Of a stretch of 15,843 nucleotides of DNA, positions 1 to 6,874 are shown in pieces. The notes under the pieces are model-generated. The model saw only the letters and a program-made list of their open reading frames with translations, was not told the DNA's origin and did not search any database. This DNA is from Candidatus Cloacimonadota bacterium (GTDB lineage: Bacteria; Cloacimonadota; Cloacimonadia; JGIOTU-2). The stretch lies in contig JACNFI010000289.1 in NCBI GenBank assembly GCA_014384665.1, forward strand, positions 1 through 15,843. Direction: 5' to 3'. Every line of letters begins with the position of its first letter. The stretch's first letter is position 1. Made by a program: the position numbers and the translations under genes.

Positions 1-36
1 GGCATTAGCATCAAAAATGTAATACTTTTTCCTCAT
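1..36 (-). CDS. Possible N-terminal fragment of a gene leaving the window (unidentified)
   Basis: On the minus strand an ATG at 36-34 opens a frame that stays open for 12 codons to the window edge and reads MRKKYYIFDANA. A basic start followed by a hydrophobic strand and an Asp could begin a PIN-type or Rossmann-like protein, but twelve residues cannot support a family. There is no clear Shine-Dalgarno sequence before it. It may be chance; confidence is low. Confidence 0.22.
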   Translation of the reverse strand, partial: MRKKYYIFDANA

Positions 37-142
37 TTATTCTTACTTTGCTGAACTAAGGGGATACCCAATTAAATTAAAATTCTGATAATCAAGATTT
101 TTTTTCACCCGATACTGTTATCTATTACAACTTAAAATTTTG

Positions 143-170
143 TTGACAAATTTATAATTGTAGTTAAATT
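143..170 (+). promoter_or_regulatory. Candidate sigma-70 promoter upstream of dnaG
   Basis: A perfect -35 hexamer TTGACA lies at 143-148. A fair -10 (TAAATT, 165-170) follows after a 16-base spacer. A TATAAT also occurs at 153-158 but is too close to this -35 to pair with it. It is the best promoter-like match in the gene-free stretch 37-331, which otherwise shows only AT-rich DNA and a chance 18-codon frame at 177-233. If used, transcription would run through the palindromic element at 332-648 before reaching dnaG. Confidence 0.3.
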
Positions 171-390
171 TTAAATATGAAAATAAAGAAGGATTTTCAT
201 TTATGTTTTCTTTTCTTATACAAATCCCAGTAAATCAGAATTAACCATGAATCAAGCGATATATCATTTACATATTCCACATTAGAACGAGGAATTCAAT
301 AGAATGATAACAATATTTTTGCAGATTCTATTACTATTGGGGCATAAAACTGTTCGCATTTGTATCCAATACATGATACCGAGTAAAAGC

Positions 391-428
391 GGAGTGCTGA
401 AACAAGTCTCCCGATTTTATCGGGAGAC
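391..428 (+). repeat. REP-like unit: GGAGTGC followed by a hairpin
   Basis: GGAGTGC at 391-397 is followed after 8 bases by a perfect 10-bp stem with a 3-base loop (GTCTCCCGAT at 406-415, ATCGGGAGAC at 419-428). It is the left member of an inverted pair with the unit at 524-567. Confidence 0.6.
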
Positions 429-431
429 GAA

Positions 432-499
432 TTCATCCTTCGTAGTTCATCCTTCGTCCCGATTATATCGGGACTACGGAGAATGGATACTACGGAGAA
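432..499. repeat. Hairpin flanked by two different short direct repeats
   Basis: On the left, TTCATCCTTCGT occurs twice (432-443 and 446-457, period 14). On the right, ACTACGGAGAA occurs twice (473-483 and 489-499, period 16). Between them is an 8-bp stem, GTCCCGAT/ATCGGGAC (456-463/467-474). The left and right repeats are themselves partly complementary, so the region can extend the stem. A related block recurs at 6826-6874. Confidence 0.6.
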
Positions 500-523
500 C
501 GGGCTTTCAGCATATTAGCATAG

Positions 524-567
524 GCGAAAAGTTCTCTCCGATAAATCGGAGATCGTTTTCGCACTCC
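524..567 (-). repeat. REP-like unit: hairpin adjoining GCACTCC (inverted GGAGTGC)
   Basis: GCGAAAA (524-530) pairs with TTTTCGC (556-562), and inside it TCTCCGAT (535-542) pairs with ATCGGAGA (545-552). The stem totals 15 bp, interrupted by a small internal loop. GCACTCC (561-567) overlaps its right end, so read on the minus strand the unit is GGAGTGC followed by a hairpin, the same layout as 391-428. Confidence 0.6.
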
Positions 568-677
568 ACTATAATTCTTAAAAATAAAGTTTACTCCGTT
601 GGATACAAAATGTTATCCTACGGGGTAGACTATATTATGCCCCCAGTATTAATTATGAAACAGGAGATAAATATCCA

Positions 678-2429
678 ATGAGATACGGGCAAAGAATAAT
701 TGATGATGTTCGTTCTGCAAATAATATTGTAGAAGTTATTGGTGAATATCTTCCATTGCGAAGGAGTGGCGCCAGCTACAAATGCAACTGTCCATTTCAT
801 AATGAAAAGACCCCTTCTTTTATGGTCAGTCCATCTAAACAGATTTTCAAGTGTTTTGGCTGTGGCAAAGGTGGCAATGTATTCACTTTTTTGATGGAGT
901 ATGAAAAGATAAATTTCAACGAGACTGTTCAAAAACTTGCTGAGAGAGCAGGCATCTCTCTTCCCAAAAAAGAAATATCTTCTGAAAAGCAAACACTATA
1001 TAATGAACTATACGAGATATACAAAACTGCTAATCAATATTATAGAAATAACTTACTAAAAATGGGCGTATATGCGAAGAAATATCTTTACTCCAGAAAG
1101 ATTACTGATGAGACCATTAAAGCCTTCCAGATAGGACTTGCAACAGATAAATCAGAGAACTTATTAAATTATCTTAAAAAGAAAGGATATAAAAAAGGAA
1201 GTATAAGAGAAAGTGGCATCTTTACTGAAAAGGATGGATATTTTTATGATAAGTTCTACAATCGTATAATGTTTCCAATTTTTTCTTCAGATGGCAAGAT
1301 TATTGCCTTTGGCGGAAGGATTTATCAAAAGGAAGATGATAGAGCTGCAAAATATCTTAATTCTCCAGAGAATCTAATTTATAAAAAGCGATATCAGCTC
1401 TATGGATTATTTCAAACAAAGCATTTTATTACTCAGAAGAAATTCGCTTTAATTGTGGAGGGCAATACTGATTTACTTAAGGTGTTTCAATATGGATTTC
1501 GCAATGTCGTGGCAAGCTTAGGAACTGCTCTTACTGAAAATCAAATAAAACTTCTTGCAAGATATACAAAAAATGTTTATATTCTATATGATGGTGATGA
1601 TGCAGGTCAGGAGGCAAGTTCTCGTGCGATAAAGGTATGCCTTGAAAATAATATCTTTCCACGAATAGTTATGTTACCTGAAGACTATGACCCGGATTCT
1701 TTTCTTGATGAATTTGGTGCAGAAAAATTGAAAGAAGCAATAAATAACTCCAGAAGTTTTTATCAGTTCATAAAAGAATTTAGAAAGGCAGACCAAAGTC
1801 TTGAAAGAAAAAAAGAAGCAATAGCAGAATTAGTTGAGGACTTAATTTTTATTAAAGACCCGGTACAAAAAGAGATATATATTCAAGAAGTTGCAGATAT
1901 ATTTAAAATAGGTGAAGATAATCTTATTAAATCTATTAATGAACATATTAGCCCAATATATCGTAGTGCAAGCCCCAAATCTATAAAAAAACCCGTTGCT
2001 CAACACATTGAAGAGAAAGAGTTATTAAAAATGATTTTTTGTTTTCCTGATGAATGTGCAGATGCCATACCTTTCCTTAAACAAGAGTTCTTTACCAATC
2101 CAATATTTAAAAAGTTAGTATCTTTAATTAAAAAGCAAGAGGAAATAACGCAATTTGTAATGCAAGAATCAAAATTATTAGATTATTTTGAAAAAGATGA
2201 AACAGATTATATTTCAGACCTTATGTTCTTTGATGGAGAATTTTCAAAAGAAAATCTAAAGAAATTATTAGGTGCTATTCAGATTAGAAAATTAGACTCG
2301 GACATACAAAAGCTCAATCAAGAAATTATTGAGCATCCAGATAATTTTGAAAAATTACGAGAGAAAAAAGCATTACAAAAGAAGATACACAAATTAAAAG
2401 GTGGAATTGTACGAAACTTGTTGAGTTAA
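678..2429 (+). CDS. dnaG: DNA primase DnaG
   Basis: This primase synthesises the RNA primers for lagging-strand and origin DNA synthesis, working with the DnaB helicase. The 583 residues match the usual family length. The N-terminal CHC2 zinc-binding domain carries C38, H41, C59 and C62 (CPFH ... CFGC). The RNA-polymerase core shows the conserved RIMFPI, FGGR and KYLNSPE motifs around 196-231. The TOPRIM metal site is EGNTD at 261-265 and DGDD at 305-308, so the catalytic acids are kept, though EGNTD replaces the common EGYMD. A helical C-terminal region (about 425-583) fits the helicase-binding domain. The ATG at 678 is set by AGGAG at 662-666. rpoD follows 219 bases downstream, as in many macromolecular-synthesis operons. 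No rpsU is seen upstream. Confidence 0.97.
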   Translation: MRYGQRIIDDVRSANNIVEVIGEYLPLRRSGASYKCNCPFHNEKTPSFMVSPSKQIFKCFGCGKGGNVFTFLMEYEKINFNETVQKLAERAGISLPKKEISSEKQTLYNELYEIYKTANQYYRNNLLKMGVYAKKYLYSRKITDETIKAFQIGLATDKSENLLNYLKKKGYKKGSIRESGIFTEKDGYFYDKFYNRIMFPIFSSDGKIIAFGGRIYQKEDDRAAKYLNSPENLIYKKRYQLYGLFQTKHFITQKKFALIVEGNTDLLKVFQYGFRNVVASLGTALTENQIKLLARYTKNVYILYDGDDAGQEASSRAIKVCLENNIFPRIVMLPEDYDPDSFLDEFGAEKLKEAINNSRSFYQFIKEFRKADQSLERKKEAIAELVEDLIFIKDPVQKEIYIQEVADIFKIGEDNLIKSINEHISPIYRSASPKSIKKPVAQHIEEKELLKMIFCFPDECADAIPFLKQEFFTNPIFKKLVSLIKKQEEITQFVMQESKLLDYFEKDETDYISDLMFFDGEFSKENLKKLLGAIQIRKLDSDIQKLNQEIIEHPDNFEKLREKKALQKKIHKLKGGIVRNLLS

Positions 2430-2447
2430 ATCTAAAAAGGCATCTCC

Positions 2448-2460
2448 CGCGAAATACGCG
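2448..2460 (+). repeat. Short CGCG hairpin after dnaG
   Basis: CGCG (2448-2451), a 5-base loop, then CGCG (2457-2460). CGCGAAA is also directly repeated at 2448-2454 and 2457-2463. It is the first of three hairpins in the dnaG-rpoD spacer. It lacks the long stem and U-tract of an intrinsic terminator. Confidence 0.4.
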
Positions 2461-2472
2461 AAAAATACATTC

Positions 2473-2502
2473 CTTGCTTCGCCGTAGCTACGCGAATGCA
2501 AG
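2473..2502 (+). repeat. Hairpin centred on GTAGCTAC in the dnaG-rpoD spacer
   Basis: CTTGC (2473-2477) pairs with GCAAG (2498-2502), TTCGC pairs with GCGAA inside it, and the centre is the self-complementary GTAGCTAC. One base is bulged on each side. The arrangement is too regular for chance and marks structured intergenic RNA or a palindromic repeat. Confidence 0.55.
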
Positions 2503-2525
2503 CGGATATTACCAGGCTCGGCGCC

Positions 2526-2556
2526 TCTCTGAGTCTATGACTCATAGAGTCAGAGA
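2526..2556 (+). repeat. 15-bp hairpin in the dnaG-rpoD spacer
   Basis: TCTCTGAGTCTATGA (2526-2540) and TCATAGAGTCAGAGA (2542-2556) are complementary except for one G/G mismatch, with a single central base. The centre can refold, because GAGTC-TAT-GACTC-ATA-GAGTC offers two overlapping 5-bp stems. A T-run (TTTTT) occurs only about 15 bases further on, so it is not a classical terminator. A processing or attenuation signal between dnaG and rpoD is possible. Confidence 0.5.
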
Positions 2557-2648
2557 CCAGACAGACCGGTTTTTATAGTGAACTCATTGTTGATTATGGA
2601 TTTATTTTATTTTTCAAGAGACCTTACTGTAAAATTTAGGAGATTTTT

Positions 2649-4391
2649 ATGCAGACAATAAGTAAATTTATTGAAGAGTTAAAGAAGCATGGGGCTAAAC
2701 GGGGCTTCATTACTTATGATGAAATTAATAAATTATTACCAGATAATCCAATATTTCTTGATAAAATAGATGATATTTTTAATGAATTAAAAGATAGTGG
2801 TCTTGAAATTTTTGATGAAACCAAGACAGGTGGTATTAGAAAGAAAAGAAAAACTGTAAGGTCTAAACAGGTCCCATTAAAAATCAGATATTATGATGAC
2901 CCTGTACGAATGTATCTTAAAGAAATGGGCAAGGTTCCATTATTGACTCCACAAGGTGAAGCCTCTTTAGCAAAAAGAATTGAGAGTGCACAGAATAGGA
3001 TTAATTGTTTTACCTTAATTTGCGGAAGTAGTTTAAGAGAATTTCAAAATGTATGTAGACGTTACCATGAAGCTAAAATAAAAATCGACCACATCCTCAA
3101 AATTGAATTCGGAAGCTGGTTTGATAAGGAAAATAATGAACGTTTAATAAATCAATTAGAACAAAGAACAAAAGAAGCTCTGGTTTATTCTGATGAAATT
3201 GAAAAGATTATTAATAAAAGACCCACAAAGAAATATTCAACAAACCTTACTGTAGGTGAGAAAATCAAAAATAATAGAGAAATAATTTTATCCTTATTTG
3301 AAGGTTTATACTTTACTGATATGATGATTCAAAGATTGATATATAAAATTAATAGTCTTTTATCCAGAGTTGATATCAGTGTTAGGCGAATTAAAGCTGT
3401 AAGTAATATAAAAGGTTGCAAAACAGCAAAAATTTGCACCTTAGGGAGAAGAGCAGAAAAAAGTAAAAAGGACTTTAATGAAGTTGCAGAACTCACTGGT
3501 ATAGACCCAAACATTTTTATAGATGCACTTAAAAAAATAAAGAATAATCGTCGTAAAGTACGGCGGGTAGAATTAGAAACCAGAATGACAGCAGAGGAAT
3601 TAAAAAAACTTACAGAAGATATTATAGTCGCAACTAAAGAAAAAGAGGAAGCCAAAAGTGATCTAATTAAAGCTAATGTAAGATTGGTTATTAGTATTGC
3701 AAAAAAATATAATAATAGAGGACTTAGTTTTTTAGATTTGATACAAGAGGGCAACATTGGTTTGATAAGAGCAGTTGAAAAATATGATTACCATAAAGGA
3801 TATAAATTTTCTACTTATGCAACCTGGTGGATACGACAAACTATAACAAAAGGGATTGCTGACCAATCCCGGACAATTCGTGTACCTATCCATATGACAG
3901 AAGCCATCAATAAGGTGGCACGTGCTCATAATTTGCTTGTTCAAGCTTTAGGTAGAGAGCCATATCCAGAAGAAATTGCACAAAAATTAGACCTTCCTGT
4001 TGAAAAAATTAAAAATATTATGAATGTGTCCAAGCGACCTGTTTCTTTGGACAAACCGGTTGGTGAAGAAGATGGTGATACTACTTTGCGAGATTTTATA
4101 GAAGATGATGATATAATTTCTCCTCAAAAAATTGCTGAAAGAACTCTTCTCAGAAAACAAGTAGAAGGGGTTTTGGCAACTTTATCAAAGCGTGAAAAAA
4201 GGGTCATAAAATTGCGTTTCGGTATAGGGGATGAAACTCCACGAACACTGGAAGAGGTTGGACATATTTTTGATATTACAAGAGAAAGAGTACGCCAGAT
4301 TGAAGAAAAAGCAAAAGAAAAATTAAGACATCATAGCAGAGCAAATATTCTTAAAAAGTATATGGATACATTTGGTGAATTTAATAAATAA
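2649..4391 (+). CDS. rpoD: Primary RNA polymerase sigma factor RpoD (sigma-70/sigma-A)
   Basis: This is the housekeeping sigma factor that directs RNA polymerase to -10/-35 promoters. All regions of a group 1 sigma are present in 580 residues. Region 1.1 is at about 1-60. Region 1.2 begins at DDPVRMYLKEMG (83-94). A long non-conserved insert spans about 116-335. Region 2 (about 338-410) contains the core-binding and -10 recognition segment (DLIQEGNIGLIRAV, then FSTYATWWIRQ and TRTI/RVPIHM-like residues). Region 3 is at about 417-495. Region 4 (about 508-565) has the -35 helix-turn-helix (TLEEVGHIFDITRERVRQIE, 533-552). The full non-conserved insert and region 1.1 argue for the primary rather than an alternative sigma. 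AGGAG at 2638-2642, six bases before the ATG, fixes the start. Confidence 0.97.
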   Translation: MQTISKFIEELKKHGAKRGFITYDEINKLLPDNPIFLDKIDDIFNELKDSGLEIFDETKTGGIRKKRKTVRSKQVPLKIRYYDDPVRMYLKEMGKVPLLTPQGEASLAKRIESAQNRINCFTLICGSSLREFQNVCRRYHEAKIKIDHILKIEFGSWFDKENNERLINQLEQRTKEALVYSDEIEKIINKRPTKKYSTNLTVGEKIKNNREIILSLFEGLYFTDMMIQRLIYKINSLLSRVDISVRRIKAVSNIKGCKTAKICTLGRRAEKSKKDFNEVAELTGIDPNIFIDALKKIKNNRRKVRRVELETRMTAEELKKLTEDIIVATKEKEEAKSDLIKANVRLVISIAKKYNNRGLSFLDLIQEGNIGLIRAVEKYDYHKGYKFSTYATWWIRQTITKGIADQSRTIRVPIHMTEAINKVARAHNLLVQALGREPYPEEIAQKLDLPVEKIKNIMNVSKRPVSLDKPVGEEDGDTTLRDFIEDDDIISPQKIAERTLLRKQVEGVLATLSKREKRVIKLRFGIGDETPRTLEEVGHIFDITRERVRQIEEKAKEKLRHHSRANILKKYMDTFGEFNK

Positions 4392-4402
4392 AATTGTAGG
4401 AA

Positions 4403-4417
4403 CACTTGTCAGAAGTG
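4403..4417. terminator. Weak hairpin between convergent genes
   Basis: CACTT (4403-4407) and AAGTG (4413-4417) can pair across a 5-base loop in the 105-base gap between rpoD and the convergent surface-protein gene. The following DNA is AT-rich but has no strong T-run. It is a possible bidirectional terminator only by position. Confidence 0.2.
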
Positions 4418-4496
4418 ACTATTATTTCCTATATTTCCCATACAACTCAGGGAACTAAACATACATTATCTTTCATATATTCTGAAGATAAATCCC

Positions 4497-6722
4497 CTAC
4501 TCTAATATCAGCATTTTTCTAGTAACTGCATTATTACCATATTCCAATTTATAGAAATAAACCCCGGTACTTACCTTATTCCCATCCTCATCTGTCCCAT
4601 CCCAGACTATATCCGTCTTAACCCAGAAGTTATGTTTTTTGCCATTGTATGTCCTGATAAGCTGTCCCCTTGCATTGTATATTGACAATTTATAATCATT
4701 TATTCTCTCATAATCTGCTGAGATGAATGTTATTGTGGTGGATGAACTGAATGGATTGGGTTTATTCTGGAATAGATATAATTTGTTTATAAATGATGTA
4801 TCTGGTTCTTCTACTCCTTGTCCTTGCCATTCATAAGCACCGATGTCTATTCTGCCATTGTGTATCCTTGGATTGCCAGCAAGATCTGTTGGTGGTAGGT
4901 TTAGACCTGTTGTATCTAGAGTTCCAGCATCTATACAAGGAGAACCTTCTGTTAACTTATAACTGAAAGGGTCTCCTCCCACAAATTGTGGAATAGAATC
5001 TATGTTGCCTTCCCCCCATATAATGGTGCCGTTGTTGTTTGTATTTATTGCATCTATTCCGCCATCAATATTGCAGTAAGAAACCATGACCGTTTCTGGT
5101 GGGGCACTCGTAGAAAATACAATTTCTTGAGTAGAATAATTTCTCAATATACAGTTTATTAAACTTATATTTGAATTATCACCTTGAAATATTGTTCCGT
5201 CAGGATTAGCTGAATTTCCGCATATAGTACAATTGATTAATGTTGGGTCGCAATAGTTACCTGCACCACCTGAAGCAGTTAGTCCGCTGCATTCATCTGA
5301 AACATTATTAGTTATGACAGTATTTATAAAAATTGGGTTACATTCCATCATACAACTTACACCACCTGCAAACCCCCAACCTGGTGTTATAGTACTATTG
5401 CTATCAATAATACAATTAATAAAAGTAGGATTACAATTTTCAGTAATCCATACACCACCTCCCGCTTCAGAAGAGTTATTCTTTATAGTTACATTCTCAA
5501 ATATTGGTGAGCAATGAGAAACACATTGAAGTGCCCCTCCTCCAAATGCAGTATTATTCTTAAAAGTTACATTCTTTATAGTGGGATTAGAATCATGATA
5601 AAATTTCATTCCACCACCATGTTCATCCGTTCCATTTTGGATAGTTAAATTCTCAATAGAAAAATGATTATCTCGCCATAAATAAATAAGTTTACTAAGA
5701 TTTTCACCGTCCAGAATAGTATTTTCTTCATTTTCTCCAATAATAGAGACATAACTACGAAAATTAAGTGAAAATCTCTCATCTGTCAAGGAGGGAGAAT
5801 ATATGCCATTAGAAAGAAATATAGTATTATGATTGGTGCTATCGGAAGCAACTTTCATTAAAGCGTATGATATATTTTTCAAAGGCTCATTATAGGATAG
5901 GCCACTATTATTATTGTCTCCATCAGGGCTGACATATAAATCATGATAAACTGGCTCAATCTTAGAATTGAGTATATTAAAAGTAAAACTACTGTTTGGA
6001 TAAGAGGTGATAAAATCCTCGGTTGGTTGCATTACAGTAAAGGTATCTACAATTAAATTTATCTCTGGTGAATCAAAACTATAGAGCTCACTAGCATTAC
6101 CAGCATAATTTTCATACATATTACAACGGTTAATACTATTAAAATTTAAAGTTGAATTATCTCTAATATAAATCCCGCCACCAATTGAAAATGCATGGTT
6201 TTTACATATTGTTACATTATTCAGATGAATATTAGAATTCTTGCAAAATAAACCTGCTCCACTATCAGTTATATTATCTTTTACCATACAACCTTGAATT
6301 GTAGGGTTTGAATCTATAATATATATTCCTCCCCCCATATACCATGTGTAAAATACTAATGTCCCACTCCCATTCTGAATAGTGAAGCCACATAAAACAG
6401 TAGTGCTATCTTCTATAGTTTCAAAAGTAACCACACTGCCATTCTGATTCCCATCAATTACAGTTGAATCAATATAAGAATTGTTTTGAGTGGTTAAATA
6501 AAGACTGGCAACAGTAATATTTTTACCATTATAATTTATATTTTCGTAATAAGTTCCGGGATATACTAAAACAGTATCTCCATCTGTGGCTGCATTTATT
6601 CCTTCCTGAATAGTGGTGTAATCGCCACCATTTATATCTATGATGATTATATCTGAAAGAAGTAAGGAAAATGGGAAAAGTAATAAAATCATAAAGATTG
6701 ATAAAATTTTTCTTTTTAACAT
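4497..6722 (-). CDS. Secreted right-handed beta-helix surface protein with FlgD-like sorting domain
   Basis: This is a predicted exported adhesin- or polysaccharide-interacting-type protein of 741 residues; its exact substrate is unknown. A signal peptide covers about 1-23 (MLKRK, then a hydrophobic stretch ending LLLS). Two parallel beta-helix regions follow. The first (about 27-215) opens with GDYTTIQEGINAATDGDTVLV. The second (about 262-580) opens with YVSPDGDNNNSG and has repeated GGG-(I/V/M)-x and NPTF/NxxI turns. A GSPCIDAG ... IDIGAYE module lies at 593-631. The last about 90 residues form the FlgD-like/type A sorting domain (FQNKPNPF ... VWDGTDEDGNKVSTGVYFYKLE ... RKMLILE), the usual signal for outer-membrane export in FCB bacteria. 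The frame is open 26 codons further up, but I chose 6722 because GGAG lies eight bases before this ATG and the signal peptide begins here. Confidence 0.85.
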   Translation of the reverse strand: MLKRKILSIFMILLLFPFSLLLSDIIIIDINGGDYTTIQEGINAATDGDTVLVYPGTYYENINYNGKNITVASLYLTTQNNSYIDSTVIDGNQNGSVVTFETIEDSTTVLCGFTIQNGSGTLVFYTWYMGGGIYIIDSNPTIQGCMVKDNITDSGAGLFCKNSNIHLNNVTICKNHAFSIGGGIYIRDNSTLNFNSINRCNMYENYAGNASELYSFDSPEINLIVDTFTVMQPTEDFITSYPNSSFTFNILNSKIEPVYHDLYVSPDGDNNNSGLSYNEPLKNISYALMKVASDSTNHNTIFLSNGIYSPSLTDERFSLNFRSYVSIIGENEENTILDGENLSKLIYLWRDNHFSIENLTIQNGTDEHGGGMKFYHDSNPTIKNVTFKNNTAFGGGALQCVSHCSPIFENVTIKNNSSEAGGGVWITENCNPTFINCIIDSNSTITPGWGFAGGVSCMMECNPIFINTVITNNVSDECSGLTASGGAGNYCDPTLINCTICGNSANPDGTIFQGDNSNISLINCILRNYSTQEIVFSTSAPPETVMVSYCNIDGGIDAINTNNNGTIIWGEGNIDSIPQFVGGDPFSYKLTEGSPCIDAGTLDTTGLNLPPTDLAGNPRIHNGRIDIGAYEWQGQGVEEPDTSFINKLYLFQNKPNPFSSSTTITFISADYERINDYKLSIYNARGQLIRTYNGKKHNFWVKTDIVWDGTDEDGNKVSTGVYFYKLEYGNNAVTRKMLILE

Positions 6723-6743
6723 AATTTGCTCCAAAATAAAATA

Positions 6744-6874
6744 TGGAGTGCATAAACCATGTTGATGCAGTAAAGTAGCGACACGGTCGCTGCACTCCAA
6801 AATGCCTTCTAACGCATAAGCATTTATCCTCCGAAGCCTCCATCCTCTGTAACAGTAATACTGCGGAGGACGGG
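6744..6874. repeat. Composite REP-like repeat between the two surface-protein genes
   Basis: TGGAGTGCA (6744-6752) and TGCACTCCA (6791-6799) form a perfect 9-bp inverted pair. Inside, AGCGAC (6777-6782) and GTCGCT (6786-6791) form a 6-bp stem with a 3-base loop that abuts the right copy. Further right, TCCTCCG (6827-6833) pairs with CGGAGGA (6864-6870). The 17 bases 6858-6874 match 487-503 at 15 of 17 positions, and the stretch from about 6826 resembles the ATCCTTCG repeats at 435-457. The element fills nearly all of the intergenic space and ends at the base before the stop codon of the 568-residue protein gene (read on the minus strand). Confidence 0.65.

Larger units (their letters stand above)
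332..648. repeat. Large composite imperfect palindrome upstream of dnaG
   Basis: Nested complementary arms run inward from both ends. Positions 339-347 pair with 635-643 (GGGGCATAA/TTATGCCCC), and 332-335 pair with 645-648. Positions 359-369 pair exactly with 599-609 (TTTGTATCCAA/TTGGATACAAA), 381-387 with 590-596 (GAGTAAA/TTTACTC), and 391-403 with 555-567 (GGAGTGC and flank). The core holds three local hairpins, listed separately. The order of the arms is collinear, so the whole 317 bp could fold as one long stem with internal loops. It ends about 15 bases before the dnaG ribosome-binding site. A MITE-like or REP-mosaic origin is inferred. I saw no clear target-site duplication. Confidence 0.7.

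Noticed and set aside
391..567. CRISPR array
   Set aside because: The repeats are two-copy direct repeats and palindromes with no regular spacers, and no cas gene is present.
304..681. 125-codon plus-strand open frame upstream of dnaG
   Set aside because: It runs entirely through the palindromic repeat element, so its peptide mirrors hairpin DNA. It has no ribosome-binding site or family character and overlaps the dnaG start by four bases.
2560..2576. Intrinsic terminator after dnaG using the TTTTT run near 2571-2575
   Set aside because: No stable GC-rich stem ends immediately before the T-run; the 15-bp hairpin stops about 15 bases earlier.
4421..4441. Remnant of the purine-rich repeat arm (TTATTTCC...ATTTCCCATA)
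   Set aside because: The similarity to the arm at 13511-13549 is short and of low complexity, and there is no partner arm nearby.
6723..6800. N-terminal extension of the beta-helix surface protein to an ATG at 6800
   Set aside because: The extension crosses the TGGAGTGC repeat and would bury the signal peptide; the ATG at 6722 has a good GGAG and begins the signal sequence.
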